Part shown: positions 8,310 through 15,256 of the stretch, one piece after another | Numbering within the stretch: the first letter of the stretch is position 1 | How the letters are laid out: each line of letters begins with the position of its first letter | NCBI RefSeq assembly: GCF_025755255.1 | Contig: NZ_JALIEB010000011.1 | Coordinates: forward strand, 1-64,000 | Origin: Roseobacter sinensis | GTDB lineage: Bacteria > Pseudomonadota > Alphaproteobacteria > Rhodobacterales > Rhodobacteraceae | Reading direction: 5' to 3' | Length of the DNA stretch: 64,000 nucleotides | Translations under genes and position numbers: made by a program | Notes under the pieces: model-generated | The model's database searches: none | What the model saw: the letters and a program-made list of their open reading frames with translations, nothing else | What the model was told of the DNA's origin: nothing

Positions 8310-9272
8310 ATGAATACCGAATTCATCGTCTATGGCCTGATCTTCGTCGGCGTGCTTGTGCTCGTCGAGGGCCTCTACCTCGTCACCTTCGGCAAATCGA
8401 TCAGCCTGAACAGCCGCGTGAACCGTCGGCTGGAGATGCTCGACAAGGGCAACGGCCGCGAAGAGGTGCTGGAAAAGCTGCGCAAGGAAATGCAGCAGCA
8501 CATGAAGTCGCGCAGCATTCCGCTCTACTCGCTCCTGGGTGAGAAGGCGCAGAAGGCGGCCATCGCCTTCACCCCGCGCCAGCTGATCATGATCATGGCC
8601 CTGCTCGCCGGTGTCGCCTTCATGGGTCTGACCGTTGGCACCGCAACCGAAGTGGGTGTGCGTGCCCTGCTCTCCGTGGGCATTGGTGTAGGCGCGGTCT
8701 ACCTCTGGGTCTCGCAGAAGGCCAACAAGCGCCTGTCGATGATTGAAGAACAGCTGCCCGACGCGGTCGAGCTCATGGTGCGCTCCCTGCGCGTCGGCCA
8801 CCCGTTTTCCTCTGCCATCCAGATCGTCGCCAAGGAAGTGCAAGACCCGCTGGCTTCCGAATTCGGCATGATCGCGGATGAATCCGCCTACGGGCGCGAC
8901 GTCGGCGACGCGCTGAAGGAAATGGCCGAGCGGCTCGACATGCAGGATTTGCGCTTCCTCGCCGTGGCCGTGACCATCCAGCAGACCTCGGGTGGTAACC
9001 TTGCGGAAATCCTCGCCGGGCTTGCCAAAGTGATCCGGGCGCGCTTCCGCCTCTTCCGCCGTGTCAAGGCGATCACGGCCGAAGCGAAGTGGTCGGGCAA
9101 GTTCCTCTCGGCCTTCCCCATCGTGGCGCTGATCGTGATCAACGTCTCCGACCCGAATTACTACGACGAGGTGCGCGACCACGCGCTCTTCATCCCGGCC
9201 TGCTTCGCCGTGGGCATCATGCTGGCGCTGAACCTTATCGTGATGCGCATTCTGACCGACATCAAGGTGTAA
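8310..9272 (+). CDS. tadB: Tad pilus inner-membrane platform protein TadB
   Basis: A 320-aa polytopic membrane protein of the GspF/T2SSF family: an N-terminal helix (about 5-25), two central helices (about 95-140), a cytoplasmic T2SSF domain (LPDAVELMVRSLRVGHPFSSAIQ..., QQTSGGNLAEILAGLAKVIR) and two C-terminal helices. TadB and TadC form the platform that works with the TadA/CpaF ATPase. The ATG at 8310 is used because the repeated GAGG element ends 8-9 nt before it; an in-frame TTG at 8304 is less likely. Confidence 0.93.
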   Translation: MNTEFIVYGLIFVGVLVLVEGLYLVTFGKSISLNSRVNRRLEMLDKGNGREEVLEKLRKEMQQHMKSRSIPLYSLLGEKAQKAAIAFTPRQLIMIMALLAGVAFMGLTVGTATEVGVRALLSVGIGVGAVYLWVSQKANKRLSMIEEQLPDAVELMVRSLRVGHPFSSAIQIVAKEVQDPLASEFGMIADESAYGRDVGDALKEMAERLDMQDLRFLAVAVTIQQTSGGNLAEILAGLAKVIRARFRLFRRVKAITAEAKWSGKFLSAFPIVALIVINVSDPNYYDEVRDHALFIPACFAVGIMLALNLIVMRILTDIKV

Positions 9273-9284
9273 GGATCTGAAACC

Positions 9285-10268
9285 ATGGAATTTCTTAGCT
9301 CTCTGAACGCCGCGGTCACCGATGCACTCGGCCCCTTGGGCCCGATCATCATCCTCGGCACAATCGGGGTCGTCATGGTCGCCGTCACGATCGTGCTGAT
9401 CCTTCAGCAGCCCGAAGACCCGATGAGCAAGCTGAAGAAGTCGGCGCAGTCGCCCGACGCCGCCAAGGCGCCGCAGCAGCGCCTGCGCCAGGGCGAGCGC
9501 AACGAGCAGCTACAGCGCTTTGCCAGCTTCCTCGAACCTCAGGACCACGCCCAGCTCAGCAAGAAGCAACTGCAGTTGCGGCAAGCGGGGTACCAGAGCA
9601 AGGACGCCGTGCGCATCTTTCACTTCGCGCAGTTCGCCCTCGCCCTTCTCGGTCTTTTGGGCGCCTTCGTCTACCTGATCGTACTGGGGGGCGGCGAAGG
9701 CTTCTCGGGCAACAAGATGATGATCTACTTCCTAGTTCCAGGCGTGATCGGCTACTACCTGCCTACCTATTGGGTCACCCGCCGGGTCGAGATGCGAAAG
9801 GAAGAGATCACCAGTGGCTTCCCCGACAGTCTCGACATGATGCTGGTCTGCGTCGAAGCCGGTCAGTCGCTTGACCAGTCGATCGTGCGGGTGGCGCGCG
9901 AGCTGCACGCCTCCTACCCTGCCCTCGCCCAGGAATTCGACATCGTCGCCTACGAGATGAAGGCCGGCAAGGACAAGACGCAGGTGCTCAACGACATGGG
10001 CGAGCGCTGCGGCGTGCAGGACGTGTCTTCTTTCGTGACCGTTATGATCCAGTCGGCCACCTTCGGCACGTCGATTGCCGAGGCGCTGCGGGTCTACGCC
10101 GCCGAGATGCGCGACAAGCGTGTGATGCGCGCGGAAGAGGCCGCAAACAAGTTGCCAACGAAGATGACCCTTGCCACAATGATGTTGACCGTGCCGCCCC
10201 TGCTGATGATCCTCGTGGGGCCCTCGGTGCACGGCATCACGCAACTGGGCAATATGACCGCGAATTGA
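9285..10268 (+). CDS. tadC: Tad pilus inner-membrane platform protein TadC
   Basis: A 327-aa GspF-like partner of TadB, with an N-terminal membrane helix (GPIIILGTIGVVMVAVTIVLIL), a pair of helices near 110-165, the T2SSF signature (SGFPDSLDMMLVCVEAGQSLDQSI, ATFGTSIAEALRVYAAEMRDKR) and a C-terminal helix. An AGGA lies about 10 nt before the ATG. The stop overlaps the start of tadD by 1 nt (TGATG), a sign of translational coupling. Confidence 0.93.
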   Translation: MEFLSSLNAAVTDALGPLGPIIILGTIGVVMVAVTIVLILQQPEDPMSKLKKSAQSPDAAKAPQQRLRQGERNEQLQRFASFLEPQDHAQLSKKQLQLRQAGYQSKDAVRIFHFAQFALALLGLLGAFVYLIVLGGGEGFSGNKMMIYFLVPGVIGYYLPTYWVTRRVEMRKEEITSGFPDSLDMMLVCVEAGQSLDQSIVRVARELHASYPALAQEFDIVAYEMKAGKDKTQVLNDMGERCGVQDVSSFVTVMIQSATFGTSIAEALRVYAAEMRDKRVMRAEEAANKLPTKMTLATMMLTVPPLLMILVGPSVHGITQLGNMTAN

Positions 10269-10843
10269 TGACATCACCGGCCCGGCGAGCCACCGCCCTT
10301 TTCCTTGCTTTCGGCCTGGCGGGCTGCGTGACCGGCACCGATCCGGTGGCGCTGCCCGAGGGCCAGGTCGATGCCCCCGGCGTGGACCTCAGCGGCGAGG
10401 CGGTGGACGGGGTTGAGGTCGGGCATCGGTTGCTGGCCGCGGGCGAGTATGAACTCGCCATCAAGTCCTTTCATCGCGCAGCGCTGGAACGGGGTGCCAT
10501 GGATGCGGAAATCCTCGCCGGCCTGGGCAGCGCGAACCTCGGGCTGGGCCGCCTTGGCCAGGCCGAAACGCTGCTGCGGCGTGCAATTGCCATGGAAGAT
10601 GCGCAGCCCGAGGACTGGAACAACCTCGGCGTGGTGCTGATGGAGGCGGGCAAACCGGTAGAGGCCGAACAGATTTTCAAGCGCGCCTTCGCGCTCGACA
10701 ACGGCGAAAGTGTCGAAATTCGAGATAACTTGCGCTTAGCGCTCGCAAAATCCGAAAATTCTGCTACAAATGGGGTACAAACCGACGACTATAAGTTGGT
10801 ACGGCGTGGCAGCAGTGCTTTCCTGATCCGTCAGACGCCGTAA
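10268..10843 (+). CDS. tadD: TadD-like TPR lipoprotein
   Basis: A 191-aa protein with a lipoprotein signal (LFLAFGLAGC, lipidated Cys near 18) followed by about three tetratricopeptide repeats (for example GEYELAIKSFHRAALERGAMDAEILAGLGSANL and PEDWNNLGVVLMEAGKPVEAEQIFKRAFALD, each shown here only as landmarks). TadD is a periplasmic outer-membrane lipoprotein thought to act as a scaffold or pilotin for the Tad secretin. It starts at ATG 10268, overlapping the tadC stop. Confidence 0.87.
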   Translation: MTSPARRATALFLAFGLAGCVTGTDPVALPEGQVDAPGVDLSGEAVDGVEVGHRLLAAGEYELAIKSFHRAALERGAMDAEILAGLGSANLGLGRLGQAETLLRRAIAMEDAQPEDWNNLGVVLMEAGKPVEAEQIFKRAFALDNGESVEIRDNLRLALAKSENSATNGVQTDDYKLVRRGSSAFLIRQTP

Positions 10844-10875
10844 TCGAGGCATGAGCAGTAAAAGGACGCAAGAAC

Positions 10876-11724
10876 ATGCGCCACCCCATCCTTCTGTCCG
10901 CCTGTCTGGCGGGTGCGGTTCTCATTGCAGGCTGCGCCGAAAAAGACGCTGACGACACCGTTGAACGGGCTTTTCAGGACGTCAACGTGATCGATGAGAG
11001 CAACCTCAATGACGTGATGTTGACGGTCGCCGACCCCAATGAGGCGGTGAGCTATTTCACGCGTTCCACCAATGAAAAGCCCGACCGCATCGATCTTCAG
11101 CGCGGGCTGGCCTATTCCCTCGTACGCGCCAAGCGTTTTGCCGAGGCCGCCCCCGCCTGGAAAAAAGTGACCGAGATGGAGGGTGCCACGGCCGAGGACA
11201 GTGTGGCCTACGCCGATACGCTGATCCGCACGGGTGCCTGGGAAGAGGCCGAGGCCACGCTCGACGCCCTGCCCCCCACCCACGAGACCTTCAACCGCTA
11301 CCGCCTCGAAGCGATGCTCGCCGACAGCAATGAGGAGTGGACGAAGTCCGACAGTTTCTACGAGATCGCAACGGGGCTCACCACCAAGCCCTCCGGCGTG
11401 CTGAACAACTGGGGTTACTCCAAGCTGACCCGCGGCGACTACAAGGAGGCCGAGCGGCTCTTCGGTGAAGCGATCCGACAGGACCCGACGCTCTTTACCG
11501 CCAAGAACAACCTCGTTCTGGCCCGCGGCGCACAGGGCGACTACACCCTGCCGGTGATCCCGATGGACCAGACCGAACGGGCGCAGCTGCTGCACACGAT
11601 GGCGCTCTCTGCGATCAAACAGGGGGACGTGGCCGTGGGCAAATCGCTCCTGCGCGACGCGATTGAGACCCACCCGCAGCATTTTGAGCCTGCGGTGCGG
11701 GCGCTGAACGCTCTGGAAGCCTGA
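10876..11724 (+). CDS. Second TPR lipoprotein of the Tad operon
   Basis: A 282-aa lipoprotein: signal peptide with lipobox LIAGC (Cys20), then TPR-type helical repeats spanning most of the length (DRIDLQRGLAYSLVRAKRFAEAAPAW..., SGVLNNWGYSKLTRGDYKEAERLFGEAI). It is a more distant relative of TadD and is placed between tadD and the prepilin peptidase, so a second scaffolding role in the periplasm is likely. AAAGGA lies about 9 nt before the ATG. Confidence 0.82.
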   Translation: MRHPILLSACLAGAVLIAGCAEKDADDTVERAFQDVNVIDESNLNDVMLTVADPNEAVSYFTRSTNEKPDRIDLQRGLAYSLVRAKRFAEAAPAWKKVTEMEGATAEDSVAYADTLIRTGAWEEAEATLDALPPTHETFNRYRLEAMLADSNEEWTKSDSFYEIATGLTTKPSGVLNNWGYSKLTRGDYKEAERLFGEAIRQDPTLFTAKNNLVLARGAQGDYTLPVIPMDQTERAQLLHTMALSAIKQGDVAVGKSLLRDAIETHPQHFEPAVRALNALEA

Positions 11725-11737
11725 AGGCGCGCGCCCC

Positions 11738-12235
11738 ATGGCGATCACCGCCTCCTCCGCCTGGTGGTTTTTGCCATTCGTGCTGCCGATCTGCTTTTAC
11801 GTCGCCTTCACGGACCTCTCGCGCATGAAGATCACCAACCAGACGGTGGTCGTTCTGGCCCTCGTCTTCGTCGTGGTCGGCCCCTTTGCGATGCCGGATC
11901 TTGAGACCTACCTGTGGCGGCTGGTGCAGCTCGGCATCATGCTGGTGCTCGGCGTCCTGCTCAATGCCATCGGGGCGATGGGTGCCGGCGATGCCAAGTT
12001 CATCGCCGCCGCTGCCCCCTTCGTGGCCGCCGCCGATATCCGATTGATCATGGCGCTGCTTGCGGCCTCCCTGCTGGCCGCCTTCGTCACTCACCGGATC
12101 GCGCGCGCCACGCCGCTGCGCCGGCTCGCGCCCCACTGGGCCAGCTGGGATCAGGGCAAGAAATTCCCCATGGGCCTCGCGCTGGGTATGACGCTTTCGC
12201 TCTACCTGATCCTCGCTGTCCTTTATGGTGCCTGA
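11738..12235 (+). CDS. cpaA: Prepilin peptidase TadV/CpaA (A24 aspartic protease)
   Basis: A 165-aa integral membrane protease that removes the leader of Flp prepilins at the cytoplasmic face. It has the two catalytic aspartates of the family: Asp26 in FTDLSRMKI and Asp85 in the GxGD motif (MGAGDAKF). It lacks the methylase domain of full-length PilD, as is normal for TadV. About five membrane helices are visible. It lies 13 nt after the TPR lipoprotein gene. Substrates should be the two Flp pilins at the head of the locus; tadE/tadF pseudopilin genes are not in this window. Confidence 0.92.
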   Translation: MAITASSAWWFLPFVLPICFYVAFTDLSRMKITNQTVVVLALVFVVVGPFAMPDLETYLWRLVQLGIMLVLGVLLNAIGAMGAGDAKFIAAAAPFVAAADIRLIMALLAASLLAAFVTHRIARATPLRRLAPHWASWDQGKKFPMGLALGMTLSLYLILAVLYGA

Positions 12236-12319
12236 TTTACGCCATTTTCACCGGATATCCTGCAGATAGAGGGGCGGCTCCGCGCCGCCGCCATGCTTGC
12301 TGGTCTCGAGGACGATCCG

Positions 12320-13627
12320 ATGAATATGCACACCGCCGACGTCTTGTCACCGCCGCAGCCGAACACGCTGGCCGACATGCAGCTCTCCACCGTGATGATG
12401 CGCGACATCGTGCTGAAGACGATGTTCCGCAAGAACGTCGATATGGTCAGCGACCTCAGCAAGGCGATCTGCCTGCCCGTGCGCGTCACACAAGAGCTGA
12501 TCGACATGGCCCGCGAACAGCGGCTGCTTGAGGCCACGGGCACGCTCAACGCCAACAATGGCAACGAGATGGGCTACCAGCTCACCGAAGCCGGCAAGGC
12601 ACGCGCACTCGACGCGCTGGCACAATCGGAATACTTCGGCGCGATGCCGGTGCCGCTCGATGTCTACCGCGAACAGGTCAAGCGCCAGTCGATCCGCAAC
12701 ATCCAGGTGACCCGAAACCAGCTGACCGGCGCGATGGGCCACCTCGTGCTGCCAGACACGCTGCTCGACCAGCTGGGGCCGGCGGTGTCTGCCGGGCGCT
12801 CGATCCTGATGTACGGCCCCCCCGGCAATGGTAAATCCTCGATTTCCAACGGCATCCGGGACGCGCTTGGCGATCATGTGTTCGTGCCGCGGGCCATCGA
12901 ATACGCAGGCCAGGTGATCACCGTCTACGACCCGATCGTGCATGCCGCCGTGCCGGTCGAGGAGGACGATCCCACTTGCCTGCGGCGCGCACCGAAATTC
13001 GACCAGCGCTATGTGAAATGCGAACGTCCCACGGTGATCACCGGCGGTGAACTGTCGCTCGACATGCTCGATCTGGTCTACAACCCCACCGCCCGCACCT
13101 ACCAGGCGCCGCTGCAGCTGAAATCGACAGGCGGCATCTTCATCGTCGACGACCTCGGCCGCCAGGCCGAGCCGCCGCAGGCGCTGGTCAACCGCTGGAT
13201 CGTGCCGCTGGAAGAAAGCAAGGACATCCTCGCCCTGCAATCGGGCGAGAAATTCGAGGTGCCCTTCGACACGCTGGTGATCTTCTCTACCAACTTCCAC
13301 CCCAACGAGATCTTCGACCAGGCCGCCCTCCGCCGGATCTTCTTCAAGATCAAGATCGACGGGCCGAACCAGGAGAACTTCCTGAAGATCTTCGCCATGG
13401 TCGCCAAGAAGCGCAGGATGCCGCTGGACGAGGCCACCTTGGTGCATCTGCTGAAGGTCAAATACCCCGAGATCGACAACATCTATGCCAATTACCAGCC
13501 GATCTTCCTGATCGACCAGATGATCTCGATCTGCGACTTCGAAGGCATTCCCTATCAGATGAGCCCCGAGCTGATCGACCGCGCCTGGGCGAATATGTTC
13601 GTGAAAGACGAGCACATCGTGAAGTAG
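12320..13627 (+). CDS. AAA+ ATPase with N-terminal winged-helix-like domain, end of Tad locus
   Basis: A 435-aa protein. The N-terminal 110 residues look like a winged helix (SDLSKAICLPVRVTQELIDMAREQRLLEATG, then YQLTEAGKARALDALAQS). The C-terminal part is an AAA+ module with Walker A YGPPGNGKSS near 165-174, Walker B FIVDDLGR near 273 and a sensor-like VIFSTNFHPNEIFDQAALRRI segment. ATG 12320 has GAGGA 7 nt upstream. It follows cpaA by 84 nt on the same strand and is likely part of the locus, but its role is not known to me; a chaperone-like or regulatory function is possible. Confidence 0.8.
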   Translation: MNMHTADVLSPPQPNTLADMQLSTVMMRDIVLKTMFRKNVDMVSDLSKAICLPVRVTQELIDMAREQRLLEATGTLNANNGNEMGYQLTEAGKARALDALAQSEYFGAMPVPLDVYREQVKRQSIRNIQVTRNQLTGAMGHLVLPDTLLDQLGPAVSAGRSILMYGPPGNGKSSISNGIRDALGDHVFVPRAIEYAGQVITVYDPIVHAAVPVEEDDPTCLRRAPKFDQRYVKCERPTVITGGELSLDMLDLVYNPTARTYQAPLQLKSTGGIFIVDDLGRQAEPPQALVNRWIVPLEESKDILALQSGEKFEVPFDTLVIFSTNFHPNEIFDQAALRRIFFKIKIDGPNQENFLKIFAMVAKKRRMPLDEATLVHLLKVKYPEIDNIYANYQPIFLIDQMISICDFEGIPYQMSPELIDRAWANMFVKDEHIVK

Positions 13628-13643
13628 TGGCGGACGGCGGGCG

Positions 13644-13862
13644 TCACGACTCATCCGCGTCCGCGCAATACTCCAGGAGATCGCCGGGCTGACAATCGAG
13701 CTCAGCGCAGATGGCCTCGAGCGTATTGAACCGCACGCCGCGGACCTTGCCGGACTTCAGCAGGGAGAGGTTCTGTTCGGCAATGCCGATCCGTGCTGCA
13801 AGCTCCCGCGAGGTCATCTTGCGACGCGCCAGCATCACGTCGAGTCGGACAACGATCGCCAC
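13644..13862 (-). CDS. Small XRE-family regulator (YozG-like)
   Basis: A 72-aa protein that is almost entirely one Cro/CI helix-turn-helix domain: VRLDVMLARRKMTSRELAARIGIAEQNLSLLKSGKVRGVRFNTLEAICAELDCQPGDLLEY reads as the complete five-helix fold. The start is GTG 13862, one base after the TGA of the upstream DUF2975 gene, so the pair is translationally coupled. DUF2975 membrane proteins are often paired with YozG-type regulators. Confidence 0.85.
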   Translation of the reverse strand: MAIVVRLDVMLARRKMTSRELAARIGIAEQNLSLLKSGKVRGVRFNTLEAICAELDCQPGDLLEYCADADES

Positions 13863-13863
13863 A

Positions 13864-14400
13864 TCACACCACAGCGCGATGATCGCGCCACAACTCGGCG
13901 CCCAACGCGAAGGCTCGCGCCATGAACCCCGCGAAGAGGGCGGAAAGCAGCAGCGACAGCTGCAACGGTCCCAGGCTGAGGCTGAGGCTTCGCGCGCCGT
14001 CGCCGAGCCCCCAGGTCGCCACCGGCGATGCGATCAACTGCGAGACCAAGCCCCAGCCCAGCATGACCCAAAGCGAGGCCGCCAGCCGTCGCGCAGACCG
14101 CGCCGCTGCCTCCGGGTCACCGGCTGCCAGATGCCCGAACATCGCCCGTGCCATGCCCAGAAGCACACACCAGACCGCTAGGTGCACCGCCAGCAGACCC
14201 GCCAGCACCGCGATTTGCCACGCCGCCAGCGGGCCCGGCGAGCCGCCACTCATGCGCGCCAAGCCCTCCCCCAGATCCGCGGTTGCGGCGAAGAGCCAGA
14301 CGGCAAGCGCAACCGCAAGCACGCAAAGCAGCACGAGGCCAGATGTCATCACAATTTGCAGCCGCCGCGCCGAAGCGGTCAGCCGGTCGGGGTCGATCAT
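13864..14400 (-). CDS. DUF2975 membrane protein
   Basis: A 178-aa protein with four predicted membrane helices (about 18-38, 62-82, 108-128, 145-165), matching DUF2975 in size and topology. It is the first gene of a two-gene operon with the XRE regulator. The ATG at 14400 is preceded by AAGAGGAA with good spacing. The family has no established biochemical function; pairing with the regulator suggests a membrane signal controlling the HTH protein. Confidence 0.75.
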   Translation of the reverse strand: MIDPDRLTASARRLQIVMTSGLVLLCVLAVALAVWLFAATADLGEGLARMSGGSPGPLAAWQIAVLAGLLAVHLAVWCVLLGMARAMFGHLAAGDPEAAARSARRLAASLWVMLGWGLVSQLIASPVATWGLGDGARSLSLSLGPLQLSLLLSALFAGFMARAFALGAELWRDHRAVV

Positions 14401-14474
14401 CGCACGTTCCTCTTAATTTTTTTCATGTTTTACATTAAACAATTCATATGATTCGTAACACAAGCAGGATATCC

Positions 14475-15074
14475 ATGCACCAAAATCTTCTTGCACCCGC
14501 AGCATTCGCCTTTGCCGCCCTGATCCTTTCGGCCTGTTCCTCCGTGACACCGGCGGGGTTGATGGCGGCAAGCCGGCTCGACCCGCTGAACACGTCACCG
14601 ACGGAAATCGTCGTCGCTGTCGGCGTGCCGGACAGTTTGCGTCTGGCCGATGGCGACGCCCAGCTCTACATCGGCTTCAAGGGTGGCAGCGCCGCGTCCA
14701 CGGTCCTCGTGGAGGAAACCGCGCCGCTACAGGTTAGCCGCGCTCCAGACGGCGCGATCAAACCAAACGGACCGGATGAGGCGATCTATCTCGCGCGGCT
14801 TGCGCCGGAAGATGCGGCGCGAATCGCCGCGGCCCAGGCCGAGATCAAGGCGCTGCGCGGGCGCGGCATCGACGGACAGGGTACGCTCAGCATTGCCGTG
14901 ACCGGCGGCTGCCGCGTTGGAGCACCGCTCGCGGCCCTTCCGGTCTCCACGTGGCTGCAAACCAGCCCCGAGGATGGGTTCGTTCGCCTGACCCGGCAGC
15001 GAGATGTATTTCGAGCAATGGACGAGGGCAATCGCGCGGCCTTAGAGGCCGAACTGACCCCGTGCCCATCGTAG
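14475..15074 (+). CDS. Putative lipoprotein of unknown function
   Basis: A 199-aa protein beginning with a lipoprotein signal (FAFAALILSAC, Cys near 21). The mature part has no motif I recognise; it contains an Ala/Glu-rich helical stretch (LAPEDAARIAAAQAEIKALRGRG) and a C-terminal segment with two cysteines. ATG 14475 has AGGA 5-6 nt upstream and gives a proper signal peptide, so it is preferred over an in-frame ATG at 14448. It stands alone between a divergent operon and the helicase gene. Confidence 0.75.
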   Translation: MHQNLLAPAAFAFAALILSACSSVTPAGLMAASRLDPLNTSPTEIVVAVGVPDSLRLADGDAQLYIGFKGGSAASTVLVEETAPLQVSRAPDGAIKPNGPDEAIYLARLAPEDAARIAAAQAEIKALRGRGIDGQGTLSIAVTGGCRVGAPLAALPVSTWLQTSPEDGFVRLTRQRDVFRAMDEGNRAALEAELTPCPS

Positions 15075-15179
15075 TCAGACGGGGCCACGGGCGATATGAC
15101 CTTTGCTGCCCGTGACGTCCGGTTGCTCTTGCCGGTCAAGAGCATCCGGATCCAGTCCCCGTTACATCCGGCAGGTGCT

Positions 15180-15236
15180 CCAACTTTCTTCTGGCCCGAA
15201 ATATCCCGGGGGTTTGGGGGCTGGCCCCCAATCGGC
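15180..15236. repeat. Rhodobacteraceae-type intergenic motif with hairpin
   Basis: The spacer before the helicase gene contains TTCTTCTGGCCCGAAATATCCCGGGGG, followed by the small palindrome GGGGGCTGGCCCCC (around 15219-15232). A related but diverged string, CTTCTTCTGGCCGACAAATATCCCC, occurs at about 39739-39763. From general familiarity, strings of this kind recur between genes in Rhodobacteraceae; function unknown. Confidence 0.45.
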
Positions 15237-15256
15237 AATCGGCTATCTTGCTCCGC

